64,000 nucleotides of DNA from Thermanaerosceptrum fracticalcis (GTDB lineage: Bacteria > Bacillota > Peptococcia > DRI-13): contig NZ_CP045798.1 in the NCBI RefSeq assembly GCF_000746025.2, positions 1,350,501-1,414,500 on the forward strand, read 5' to 3'. The translations under genes were made by a program, and so were the position numbers. This document shows positions 38,840 to 48,897 of this stretch, piece by piece. The notes under the pieces are model-generated. The model ran no database searches. It was not told the DNA's origin and saw only the letters and a list, made by a program, of their open reading frames with translations. The first letter of the stretch is position 1. Each line of letters begins with the position of its first letter.

Positions 38840-38905
38840 CCAGATATTTCCTATAAACTTTGGAGGCTGAATTCTCCTTTTGTTACCAGTTATAGTGATC
38901 TCCTC

Positions 38906-39931
38906 CTATAAACCCTTGGCATTACCTTCTTCTTCCTGTCTCTGGTACTCCTCGTAAGCCAGGATAATGCGCTGTACTACAGGGTGCCTGATCACATCGG
39001 CCTGGCTTAAATACTGAAAACTTATGCCTTTAATACCTTTCAGGATTTTCTGTACCACGACCAGGCCGGAGTTAGCATTCTTTGGTAAGTCTACCTGGGT
39101 AACATCGCCTGTCACTACCGCTTTGGAACCAAAGCCAATCCGGGTGAGAAACATTTTCATCTGCTCCGGGGTAGTATTCTGTGCTTCATCCAGAATGATA
39201 AAGGAATCATCCAGTGTTCTTCCCCGCATATATGCCAGGGGTGCTATTTCGATAACGGACTTATCCATATAGCGCTGGGCCGTTTCAATACCCAGTACAT
39301 CATAAAGACCGTCATAAAGGGGACGAAGATAAGGGTCTACCTTCTCCTGTAAGTCACCGGGCAGAAAGCCTAACTTCTCGCCTGCTTCCACAGCGGGACG
39401 GGTGAGAATGATACGGTTTACTTCTTTATTTTTCAAAGCCGTAACTGCCATGACCACAGCGAGATACGTTTTGCCCGTCCCGGCAGGACCAATGCCAAAA
39501 ACGATGTCATGGTTTTTGATGGCCTGGACGTAATTATACTGACCAATGGTTTTGGGTTTAATTTGTCTGCCCCTGGCCGTAACCTGCAGCACCTGGTTCA
39601 GCATATCTGTCAAATTAGCGCCTTTACCTTCGGTTACCACTCTTAAACAGTAGTTAATATCGGGAATCGTAATCACGTTTCCGGTACGAATCAATTCAAT
39701 AAGCTGGTTAAAGACCTCATAAGCTATATCCACTTCTTCGGAACTGCCCGTGATCAGTATTTCACCGCCCCGGGCCACAATTTTTGCTCCCAAATGGTTT
39801 TCCAGGAACTTCAGGTTCTCATCCTGGAGTCCATATAAGACTGCTGCTTCCTGATTACTGAGACTCAAGTGCCTTTCTTTGATAGCAGTCAATGAGTTAG
39901 TAACCTCCTTGCTTCGTAAAATGAAATACAT
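38906..39931 (-). CDS. phoH: PhoH-like ATPase
   Basis: 341 residues. An N-terminal KH-like region precedes the PhoH P-loop domain with GPAGTGKTYLAVVMAV (Walker A) and FIILDEAQNTTPEQMKMF (Walker B). Probably an RNA-associated ATPase acting with YbeY. Its position next to yqfD and pgpH is the conserved one. Confidence 0.93.
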   Translation of the reverse strand: MYFILRSKEVTNSLTAIKERHLSLSNQEAAVLYGLQDENLKFLENHLGAKIVARGGEILITGSSEEVDIAYEVFNQLIELIRTGNVITIPDINYCLRVVTEGKGANLTDMLNQVLQVTARGRQIKPKTIGQYNYVQAIKNHDIVFGIGPAGTGKTYLAVVMAVTALKNKEVNRIILTRPAVEAGEKLGFLPGDLQEKVDPYLRPLYDGLYDVLGIETAQRYMDKSVIEIAPLAYMRGRTLDDSFIILDEAQNTTPEQMKMFLTRIGFGSKAVVTGDVTQVDLPKNANSGLVVVQKILKGIKGISFQYLSQADVIRHPVVQRIILAYEEYQRQEEEGNAKGL

Positions 39932-39961
39932 TCCTAATTATATATTATACCCTATAGGAAG

Positions 39962-41173
39962 TCAGGAAGAAACTTTATAAACGCCTATGTCCTCGATAGT
40001 TTCCAGGAAATAAAGGGCTTTAATCAAACCCTTTTTCTCTGCAGGCACGGGCTCATGTCCTTCTTTAATAATACGGTGGTCTTGAGGGAGTGCTTTCAGT
40101 AATTCCGCACGGGCCCTCTTCACGGCTTCCTGGTACGCTCCTTCCACACCCCAGTTCTTCTCATAATGCTCTTGTTGGAAATAAGTATCAGTTATTAATT
40201 CGACAGGAGGTAGTATATTCCTGCCCTGGAATAGGGTTTTCACCAGTCTAATCTTGCGATACCGCTCATAAGGTACAGTTTTGGGGCCGCTGACAATAAC
40301 CTCCCTCCCCATAAATCTTAGGATGACAATAGTTGTCTCGGCGCCTGTATCCAAATCCCCTTCTTCCTTTACAGCACACTGTCCAATCAGTTTCCGTGTT
40401 ACCTTAGAGCGTACCACACCACGGGCCCGTACCCTTTCGGGATTACCGCTGGGTGTAATACTGCCGTCCTGGTTCACCTGTATTTGCGGGTAGACTAACC
40501 CCTGGATCAGTACCTGACCCTTGGTTACCATATCCCCCTCTTTGATCAGAGGTGTACCTTTCAACACTAAAAGTTCTTCCACCTGTCCATCCATACCGGC
40601 CACCAAATCCGCCGGTTTACTGTCATCTGTATAAGGGACTACCGTTTTTTCCACCACTTCGATAATCACCTTGGTTCCCTGGATAGTGATTCCCACCCAG
40701 GCCAATTCAGGGATTTCAATAAGTAGTTTTTCTTTAACTGTCTCTTTATTAAAGCTTTTGATGGGTACTCCTTTTTTCAGTCCCCGCTCCTCCACTTTAG
40801 TTAAGATAAGATCGCCAGGCACCCTTTCATTACCCCGGATTTCGATGAACCAAACGAAAGAGCTAAGCAGGTAAAGGGTTAAACAAAAAAATAGTACCCC
40901 GGAGACAAGGATTTTTCGTTTTTGCGCCCGGAAAAGCCAAAAAGGGAATCCTTTTTTTTCCCTGATTTTAACCTTACAGGAAGACCTCCTGACAATATGG
41001 CGCAAGGCCTTGTATCCCCCCAAACGAACTTTCAGGCGAAAATAGCCCTTATCCACCTGGCGTATATCCCACAGGTATATTCCCCTGCTCATGGCCATAT
41101 TAATAACTCTTTCGGGATTTTCCCCCCAGAGGTTCACTTCCACATAACCGGTCAGCATCCCGTACCATTTCAT
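39962..41173 (-). CDS. yqfD: Sporulation protein YqfD
   Basis: 403 residues. A short cytosolic N-terminal domain, one membrane helix (ILVSGVLFFCLTLYLLSSF), and a long extracytoplasmic domain with FIEIRGNERVPGDLI and KAVVRARGVVRSKV-like beta segments. The family is sigma-E controlled and needed for efficient sporulation in Bacillus, so the organism is probably an endospore former. Confidence 0.92.
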   Translation of the reverse strand: MKWYGMLTGYVEVNLWGENPERVINMAMSRGIYLWDIRQVDKGYFRLKVRLGGYKALRHIVRRSSCKVKIREKKGFPFWLFRAQKRKILVSGVLFFCLTLYLLSSFVWFIEIRGNERVPGDLILTKVEERGLKKGVPIKSFNKETVKEKLLIEIPELAWVGITIQGTKVIIEVVEKTVVPYTDDSKPADLVAGMDGQVEELLVLKGTPLIKEGDMVTKGQVLIQGLVYPQIQVNQDGSITPSGNPERVRARGVVRSKVTRKLIGQCAVKEEGDLDTGAETTIVILRFMGREVIVSGPKTVPYERYRKIRLVKTLFQGRNILPPVELITDTYFQQEHYEKNWGVEGAYQEAVKRARAELLKALPQDHRIIKEGHEPVPAEKKGLIKALYFLETIEDIGVYKVSS

Positions 41174-41184
41174 CTTTCTCCCTC

Positions 41185-41469
41185 CTACCGGTTAAACTGA
41201 ACCGACTTGATATGACCGTCCAGATACATCTCTTCCCGTGTGATATTGCGAATGACCAGTTTTTCACCGCCAATTTCCAGTTCCCCAATAGCTATAGCGA
41301 TACGGATTTTCTCAGAAGTATATTCAATAATTCCCCGGTGGTTTTCTATATAGAGCTGAATATCCCCAATGAGAGTGATTTTGGGTAAATCCAGGATAAT
41401 TTCTTTGGGAATATCCAGGTAATGTGCAATTTTTTGCTGAACGTTTTTGCTGTGCTGGTTTAGATTCAT
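41185..41469 (-). CDS. yqfC: Sporulation protein YqfC
   Basis: 94 residues, YabP/YqfC family. DIPKEIILDLPKITLIGDIQ and IENHRGIIEYTSEKIRI are the family signatures. It precedes yqfD by 11 bp, the conserved pair. In relatives floA (yqfA) lies just upstream; here an 18.6-kb island intervenes. Confidence 0.93.
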   Translation of the reverse strand: MNLNQHSKNVQQKIAHYLDIPKEIILDLPKITLIGDIQLYIENHRGIIEYTSEKIRIAIAIGELEIGGEKLVIRNITREEMYLDGHIKSVQFNR

Positions 41470-41560
41470 TGCTGCTCCCCTCCCATCTTCCTTTTCATTT
41501 TATGCCTGGCAGCGGGCAATAAGAACAAAACCCCTATGGAGTAACCCGGGAAGAAAAAAA

Positions 41561-41587
41561 CCTCCCTGCACCAATAGCACAGAGAGG
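41561..41587 (-). terminator. Terminator of the copZ-like transcript
   Basis: Stem CCTCTCTGTGC/GTGCAGGGAGG-like (two G-U pairs) with a short loop, then T7 on the minus strand (plus-strand A run 41554-41560). Confidence 0.75.
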
Positions 41588-41593
41588 TTTTTG

Positions 41594-41702
41594 TATATGG
41601 TAAATTTACTATGAACCATTCGGGTCCGATGCTGCCCAGTAAAATACCAACAGCGATGGCAAATAAGAGCTTTGGTAATAGTCCTAGTCTTTTCATTTGC
41701 AC
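41594..41702 (-). pseudogene. N-terminal fragment of a dicarboxylate/amino-acid:cation symporter
   Basis: MKRLGLLPKLLFAIAVGILLGS followed by GPEWFI matches the first membrane helix of DAACS-family symporters, but the frame then runs into the terminator at 41561. No further transporter sequence follows. An overlapping ORF (41500-41805, MKQYKLILTIFWPMGTSPM) starts exactly at the copZ stop, but has no recognisable domain. Together these look like debris of a deletion. Confidence 0.55.
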
Positions 41703-41801
41703 CTTCTCCTTCTACGTCAAATTTTTCGCCGTATACAGCATACAACAGCATTGGAGAAGTGCCCATGGGCCAAAATATGGTTAGAATAAGTTTATACTGC
41801 T

Positions 41802-42251
41802 TCATGATTGAAGAGCATTGTCAATAATCCTTTGCATCTCTTTATGACAGCATTGACCAGACGGATTGTTTGTGAGACATTTGCCATGCTTCATTGCCCC
41901 TGTTATTTCCGTCACAGCTTTCAAATCTTTAGCTCCTTTATTTATTACAGCGTTTATGACTTCCTCAACCGTAACTTTATTGCAATAACAGGCATATTTA
42001 GGGCTAGCCCCTTCTTTAAACCAGACAGGCATCTTTACTTCCTGTTGGGTATATACATTGCCATTGGTATCAAAGTACACAATGTCACATTTGGGATTTG
42101 CACATAAATAATAGTCATTTTCTTTTATTTGGGGTACTAAATCTTCTGCCACTAAATTTTTCACAGTAATACTTTTTACCAGCTGCCCCATAGTCTGACA
42201 AACAGGGCATCGGGCAAAGTTATTTTCCTTTTCGCAACAGCAATCACACAT
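41802..42251 (-). CDS. CopZ-like zinc and [2Fe-2S] cluster-binding protein
   Basis: 149 residues, 15 or more Cys. The N-terminal half holds CDCCCEK, CPVCQTM and LCANPKCDIVYFD (zinc/iron-binding ribbon). The second half is BFD-like: YACYCNKVTVEEVINAVI with a later CCHKEMQRII. This matches the N-terminal domain of Archaeoglobus-type CopZ copper chaperones, but no C-terminal HMA (CxxC) domain is present. It may reduce or deliver metal; no copper ATPase is adjacent in the window. Confidence 0.7.
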   Translation of the reverse strand: MCDCCCEKENNFARCPVCQTMGQLVKSITVKNLVAEDLVPQIKENDYYLCANPKCDIVYFDTNGNVYTQQEVKMPVWFKEGASPKYACYCNKVTVEEVINAVINKGAKDLKAVTEITGAMKHGKCLTNNPSGQCCHKEMQRIIDNALQS

Positions 42252-42589
42252 GTGAGAATCACTTCCTTAACCAGGTATTATATCAGCGATTTATCGTATT
42301 ACAGATGAAAGGACATTTCAAATTGTGCGGCAATCTTTTTACCTAAACACCTTCAAACGCTAACTTCTTCTCTTTCATTAGGTATTATATGCCCAATCTC
42401 CAGAAATATATTTGGCAATATACCTGCAATAATCCCAGGGATTACTGCAAATAAAAGCGGGAAACCCAAACAATGACCACTATGATCCAGAAGAGGATAT
42501 TCTATTGGGTTACCACTCTTTTCCTAAATTATACCATAAGTAGAGAATTTCTGATGTAGTAATCTCCTTACCCTCTCTACCTGGCTACT
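42252..42589. other. Gene-poor stretch at island's left part
   Basis: No intact gene. A minus-strand frame near 42370-42500 reads hydrophobically (LLFAVIPGIIAGILPNIFLE), with no start or known family. It may be another decayed fragment. Confidence 0.4.
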
Positions 42590-42685
42590 AACCCAGATAA
42601 GCCGGAGATAAAGATACCAATCCCTCGACATAAAGGAGATGTCCCAATCGGTACATTACATAACATCCTAAAAGCGGCGGGCTGA
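42590..42685 (+). pseudogene. HicA toxin C-terminal remnant
   Basis: The plus-strand frame reads NPDKPEIKIPIPRHKGDVP then IGTLHNILKAAG and a TGA stop. This is the C-terminal third of a HicA mRNA interferase (HPD.. xVxVPxHKGxxIxxGTLxxILKxAG). The N-terminus with the catalytic His is missing. It is directly followed by a hicB-like remnant in the usual order hicA-hicB. Confidence 0.75.
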
Positions 42686-42721
42686 AATAAGCCCCTCGTT
42701 TAAATACTTATAGATTACTAA

Positions 42722-42924
42722 AATGGGTTTGTTAATCTATTTGACGTTGATACAGATCTTTATCGAAAAGAAAATGATAATCGTGCAATTAAAAAAACAC
42801 TTAGTATACCAAATTGGCTAAACACAAAAGCGGAAAAAGCTAATATAAATTTTTCTCAAACCTTGAAAATGCTTTGATTAAAGAATTAAATATAGATAAA
42901 CAAGTTATAAGAAAGCGGCCTTAA
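42722..42924 (+). pseudogene. HicB antitoxin remnant with frameshift
   Basis: The plus-strand frame reads NGFVNLFDVDTDLYRKENDN, then RAIKKTLSIPNWLNTKAEKA and NINFSQTLK. After loss of one base near 42865 it goes on as NALIKELNIDKQVIRKRP before a stop. The IPxWLNxxAEKxxINFSQxLxxAL pattern is the ribbon-helix-helix C-terminus of HicB. The N-terminal half is gone. It is the last recognisable coding trace before the CRISPR array. Confidence 0.8.
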
Positions 42925-42940
42925 TAGGGCTGCTTTTTTC
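42913..42940 (+). terminator. Terminator after the hicB remnant
   Basis: AGCGGCC-TTAATA-GGGCTGCT (with G-U pairing) followed by T6 on the plus strand. Confidence 0.55.
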
Positions 42941-43007
42941 ATTACCATCTTGTCTGTTTCATTGCACCACCATGGCTCTTTTCGATGCTCCAAGGCAAAC
43001 CAAAAGA

Positions 43008-46000
43008 CTTTCAGTCCCCATGTATCGGGTCTATTCAATGGAACTAGGCCGGATTGCCGCATACCCACCGCCGCTTCCCACATCTTTCAGTCCCCATGTA
43101 TCGGGTCTATTCAATGGAACGAGAAAGGGCATATTAGAAAAATAAAGCCTGAAATTCTTTCAGTCCCCATGTATCGGGTCTATTCAATGGAACATAGATG
43201 AAAGGGGTGGATAAGGCTTTATGACTTTTCTTTCAGTCCCCATGTATCGGGTCTATTCAATGGAACAGTGATGCAACAATATCAACATGGCTTGAATCAT
43301 CATCTTTCAGTCCCCATGTATCGGGTCTATTCAATGGAACTAGGCCGGATTGCCGCATACCCACCGCCGCTTCCCACATCTTTCAGTCCCCATGTATCGG
43401 GTCTATTCAATGGAACGAGAAAGGGCATATTAGAAAAATAAAGCCTGAAATTCTTTCAGTCCCCATGTATCGGGTCTATTCAATGGAACTGAGGTGATAA
43501 TCATGCCTAAACATGTTATGTTTGACTTTCAGTCCCCATGTATCGGGTCTATTCAATGGAACGTCGGGTGGGGACCAGACAATGAACCCCTGGTCGTACC
43601 TTTCAGTCCCCATGTATCGGGTCTATTCAATGGAACTGCTCTATCTCGGCCAGCAATCATTCTTAACTTACTAACTTTCAGTCCCCATGTATCGGGTCTA
43701 TTCAATGGAACGCAAGATTCCTTATAAGAATCCTTTTAAAATTTTCGTCTTTCAGTCCCCATGTATCGGGTCTATTCAATGGAACTGATGATCACAACGT
43801 CGAAGATGTCAGCGACAAATGCGCTTTCAGTCACCATGTATCGGGTCTATTCAATGGAACTGCTGCCCAGGTGCCGACTACGCTTGATGTCACTATACCT
43901 TTCAGTCCCCATGTATCGGGTCTATTCAATGGAACAGATGTTGGCTTGTTCGTTTGTTGCCATCTGTATAGATCTTTCAGTCCCCATGTATCGGGTCTAT
44001 TCAATGGAACAGTTTGCGGTGCATGCATTATTATGGCCGCAGAGGGCTTTCAGTCCCCATGTATCGGGTCTATTCAATGGAACCTGACTAAGGGGGGTGA
44101 ATACCCTTGCCTATTAATTCTTTCAGTCCCCATGTATCGGGTCTATTCAATGGAACCCTTGATGGGATTGGCAAACCAGCGACTGAACGTCATCTTTCAG
44201 TCCCCATGTATCGGGTCTATTCAATGGAACATATCCCCGGGGCCGTACAGCTTTATGGTGAAATCTACCTTTCAGTCCCCATGTATCGGGTCTATTCAAT
44301 GGAACTAGTTTTATCTTGAATGCCTCCCACAGGGGGAGCGGGCTTTCAGTCCCCATGTATCGGGTCTATTCAATGGAACTACAGAAAAGCCAGTGTATCA
44401 ACAGGGGAAACTGGTCTTTCAGTCCCCATGTATCGGGTCTATTCAATGGAACAATCCGGACGGTGGATACAAGATGTTATAGATAAGTACCTTTCAGTCC
44501 CCATGTATCGGGTCTATTCAATGGAACGCGTATCAACATCTAATGTTATAACAGGACAATATTTCTTTCAGTCCCCATGTATCGGGTCTATTCAATGGAA
44601 CTTTTGCATTGAAAAAGTCAATAACAAAGCAATTTTGGACTTTCAGTCCCCATGTATCGGGTCTATTCAATGGAACAAAAGGAGGTATGGGAATGGCGAA
44701 CATAAAACAGTTTGCTTTCAGTCCCCATGTATCGGGTCTATTCAATGGAACGTAGAGCCAAATATACAACAGAGGGTTGAGAAAGAGTCTTTCAGTCCCC
44801 ATGTATCGGGTCTATTCAATGGAACAAAAGTTACTGCCGTATTTGCAGGAGTTGTTCTAACAACTTTCAGTCCCCATGTATCGGGTCTATTCAATGGAAC
44901 ACGTCTGCTGTCAAGGAAATTCCTTATGTCCGAGAAAACTTTCAGTCCCCATGTATCGGGTCTATTCAATGGAACTTACTCCTCTGTCCACGAATTGTAA
45001 TGGTTTCTATGACTTTCAGTCCCCATGTATCGGGTCTATTCAATGGAACCCCGGTTGTAAAAATGCCGCCGAAGAAAAATTATGAGGCTTTCAGTCCCCA
45101 TGTATCGGGTCTATTCAATGGAACGCCGCCCTCAGCAGGTCAGCCAACTCGAACATGTCTTCTTTCAGTCCCCATGTATCGGGTCTATTCAATGGAACTC
45201 ATGAAATGATAAATCTAGAAATGGATGTCAGGGGCTTTCAGTCCCCATGTATCGGGTCTATTCAATGGAACTACTACTGATGCGGTGAACGGGTATGATT
45301 ATACTTGCGCTTTCAGTCCCCATGTATCGGGTCTATTCAATGGAACCGATATGTTTCACTGTCTGCCTCCTGGCGGTTTTTGATACTTTCAGTCCCCATG
45401 TATCGGGTCTATTCAATGGAACTCATCGGTAAACCTACTAGTGTAATGAAACAAGAACTCTTTCAGTCCCCATGTATCGGGTCTATTCAATGGAACTTTT
45501 CTCTTTCTCCGTCCTGGGCCATGTCATCAAGTATCCTTTCAGTCCCCATGTATCGGGTCTATTCAATGGAACATAAACTGATTGAACGAGGAAACGAATT
45601 GGAAGAACTAACTTTCAGTCCCCATGTATCGGGTCTATTCAATGGAACGGTAATGCTATCGGTGATATGCGGGTAGTTGCTAATGACTTTCAGTCCCCAT
45701 GTATCGGGTCTATTCAATGGAACGGACGATGGTGCCTATACGGTTTATAGCCGAGAGCCTCTTTCAGTCCCCATGTATCGGGTCTATTCAATGGAACAGT
45801 TGGTTCTTTCATTATTTGAAAATTTTACTAGTATCTTTCAGTCCCCATGTATCGGGTCTATTCAATGGAACATTCGGACCTATGGCCATTCACCGTCAAT
45901 ACTATATACTTTCAGTCCCCATGTATCGGGTCTATTCAATGGAACGTTCCTGCGTCAGGCGAAAAGAATCGCACGATAGGAGCTTTCAGTCCCCATGTAT

Positions 46001-48631
46001 CGGGTCTATTCAATGGAACTAGCCCTATCTTCTAAACTGCCTAAAATATTCTTCCGCCTTTCAGTCCCCATGTATCGGGTCTATTCAATGGAACAAAATA
46101 CAAATCGTAGCAGTTATAGAGACAATTACATCCTTTCAGTCCCCATGTATCGGGTCTATTCAATGGAACTCTCGATTAGTTTATTCAGATACCATTGCGC
46201 CTTTTGTCTTTCAGTCCCCATGTATCGGGTCTATTCAATGGAACGCTATATGTCATCTCATCAAGTTGGCAATCCTTTGGCCTTTCAGTCCCCATGTATC
46301 GGGTCTATTCAATGGAACGTCCCGGCAATCACGCAATCTCTGCTCTGCTTCTTTCCTTTCAGTCCCCATGTATCGGGTCTATTCAATGGAACAGGGCCAT
46401 GCGACACGGGCCCGGGGTCCCGGTGTCAAACTTTCAGTCCCCATGTATCGGGTCTATTCAATGGAACAATCAAAAAAGAAGGATTGCTTGAGCAAAAAAT
46501 AAAGCCTTTCAGTCCCCATGTATCGGGTCTATTCAATGGAACGTGTGCGGTGGAAATGGATATAGTGCAGGTTGTTTCCCCTTTCAGTCCCCATGTATCG
46601 GGTCTATTCAATGGAACGCTTCTTCCATATAGTCGTCTGTGTATGATTTTTTAGCTTTCAGTCCCCATGTATCGGGTCTATTCAATGGAACCCTTTGAGA
46701 ATAAAAAATCCGGTTAGAATCGACATAACCTTTCAGTCCCCATGTATCGGGTCTATTCAATGGAACTGCAATTTTTGGACAAGCCGAAGAAGGAAGAATC
46801 ATACTTTCAGTCCCCATGTATCGGGTCTATTCAATGGAACGTAAAACAACTTCTGCAATTATAGCAGCCTATAACGTCTTTCAGTCCCCATGTATCGGGT
46901 CTATTCAATGGAACTTAAATCAAACCCTAATTGGGAATATGTTGGAATGTATTCTTTCAGTCCCCATGTATCGGGTCTATTCAATGGAACTGCACTGGCT
47001 AGAAAAATAACTCAACCTGCAAAGGATCTTTCAGTCCCCATGTATCGGGTCTATTCAATGGAACCCGACATCACAAAAGAACTGATGGAAAGTCAAAAAC
47101 TTTCAGTCCCCATGTATCGGGTCTATTCAATGGAACAGATACCGCATATAACGATTATCGGACAAAGAAAATAACTTTCAGTCCCCATGTATCGGGTCTA
47201 TTCAATGGAACCCAGGAGGCAGATAGTGAAACGTATCGGGAAAGGGTATCTTTCAGTCCCCATGTATCGGGTCTATTCAATGGAACTCGCCTCGTAGTAT
47301 TTCTCCTTTCCAGACAAATATATCTTTCAGTCCCCATGTATCGGGTCTATTCAATGGAACGTGTCATCATGTGCTTTATAAAATCCCACAATGCAAACTT
47401 TCAGTCCCCATGTATCGGGTCTATTCAATGGAACGCTCCTTGAGCGGTCACTTTCCCCATCGGTAACTTCAACTTTCAGTCCCCATGTATCGGGTCTATT
47501 CAATGGAACTATTAAGGAAGCGTAATCATTATCTAAATCGATTTTTTCTTTCAGTCCCCATGTATCGGGTCTATTCAATGGAACGCCGATAACAAGATAT
47601 CAATAAGCTGCAAGATTATAACTTTCAGTCCCCATGTATCGGGTCTATTCAATGGAACTCAACACTTCCAATATTGGCAATTCTATACATTTGTTCTTTC
47701 AGTCCCCATGTATCGGGTCTATTCAATGGAACGCAGAAGGAAAAAATAAATTGACAGAGGATGATTTTTCTTTCAGTCCCCATGTATCGGGTCTATTCAA
47801 TGGAACGACCGAAACCCGTAATTCTATATTACGGTTACTTAGATCTTTCAGTCCCCATGTATCGGGTCTATTCAATGGAACAGACCAAGCGTTTCCATTA
47901 CGGCGTAGACTTTGCCGCTTTCAGTCCCCATGTATCGGGTCTATTCAATGGAACTGATAAGAGTGAAGTCTTGAGTGGCAGGCGGTAAGGCCAACTTTCA
48001 GTCCCCATGTATCGGGTCTATTCAATGGAACGCAATGTTTATGGGTTCGTTACTCCGGTAGACTTCCTCTTTCAGTCCCCATGTATCGGGTCTATTCAAT
48101 GGAACTTCAATTTTTCACAACAATAACGTACTATTCGAGTTGGCTTTCAGTCCCCATGTATCGGGTCTATTCAATGGAACTCCTGGGGAGTCCGAGGGGC
48201 AGGGGTCCCCGTGTCAACTTTCAGTCCCCATGTATCGGGTCTATTCAATGGAACCAACTCAAGACGAACCTTTATATTTCGAACTTACAACCGACTTTCA
48301 GTCCCCATGTATCGGGTCTATTCAATGGAACAAAAAGTCCTGCTCAAATGGGGCGAAGGGCTAAGTTTGCTTTCAGTCCCCATGTATCGGGTCTATTCAA
48401 TGGAACAATTACTGGAAAAAATGCGTAGCGAACAAAAAGAAATACTTTCAGTCCCCATGTATCGGGTCTATTCAATGGAACTGATGTATTCCCCTTTCGG
48501 GGCTGACTGGTTGAAACTGCCTTTCAGTCCCCATGTATCGGGTCTATTCAATGGAACGAAGCCTGCGGGGGCGATAAGGCTCTGGAGAATATTCCTTTCA
48601 GTCCCCATGTATCGGGTCTATTCAATGGAAC
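43008..48631 (-). CRISPR. CRISPR array, 76 repeats and 75 spacers
   Basis: The 37-bp repeat begins CTTTCAGTCCCCATGTATCG and ends GGGTCTATTCAATGGAAC with a shared G at the join on the plus strand. I counted 76 copies by position, with spacers of 35-40 bp. All are identical except the twelfth from the left (43824-43860), which has A for C at position 10. The crRNA sense is the minus strand, where each repeat ends GGGGACTGAAAG, giving an 8-nt ACTGAAAG handle for Cas6 cleavage, and a CCC/GGG mini-stem. The leader is on the right, next to the cas genes. Spacers 1 and 2 (from the left) recur as 5 and 6. Confidence 0.99.
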
Positions 48632-48897
48632 CGACTTTGGCGAAATGCCTAGAAATGGCTTGTGACTTGCGTTTCGGGACTCCAAAATAAATCAAGCTAC
48701 ATCTATTTTTCCGCAAAAATATTTTCTGTTTGAAATACCAGGTCTTTTGCGAAAATACCATTTCCCCCTATTACGAACCAAATCGTAGATAAACGCTAAC
48801 TACTATAAGCTTTCCCCCTTTCAAATCATTTCTTGCAAACATTCATAAGATAATTTCTATAAAAGATAAGATAAATCCTGTCTTTTAAAGAAAAATA
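48632..48897 (-). promoter_or_regulatory. CRISPR leader
   Basis: A 266-bp, largely A+T-rich stretch lies between the last repeat and the terminal cas gene, upstream of the array in the crRNA direction. A possible promoter on the minus strand is TTGGTT and TATTTT with 18-bp spacing (about 48743-48782). Two GGTATTT direct repeats lie close by. The 55 bp next to the first repeat are more G+C-rich and look spacer-like. Confidence 0.7.

Noticed and set aside
43494-48690. Many long ORFs on both strands across the array, with periodic FSPHVSGLFNGT or VPLNRPDTWGLK peptides
   Set aside because: They are translations of the 37-bp repeat; the length and frame follow the spacer lengths and there are no ribosome-binding sites.
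48858-48865. An 8-nt match (TATAAAAG, preceded by TTC) to the pseudo-spacer seed beside the CRISPR leader
   Set aside because: Agreement stops after eight bases in an A+T-rich region, while the cas3-side site extends over 22 positions; kept only as an alternative.
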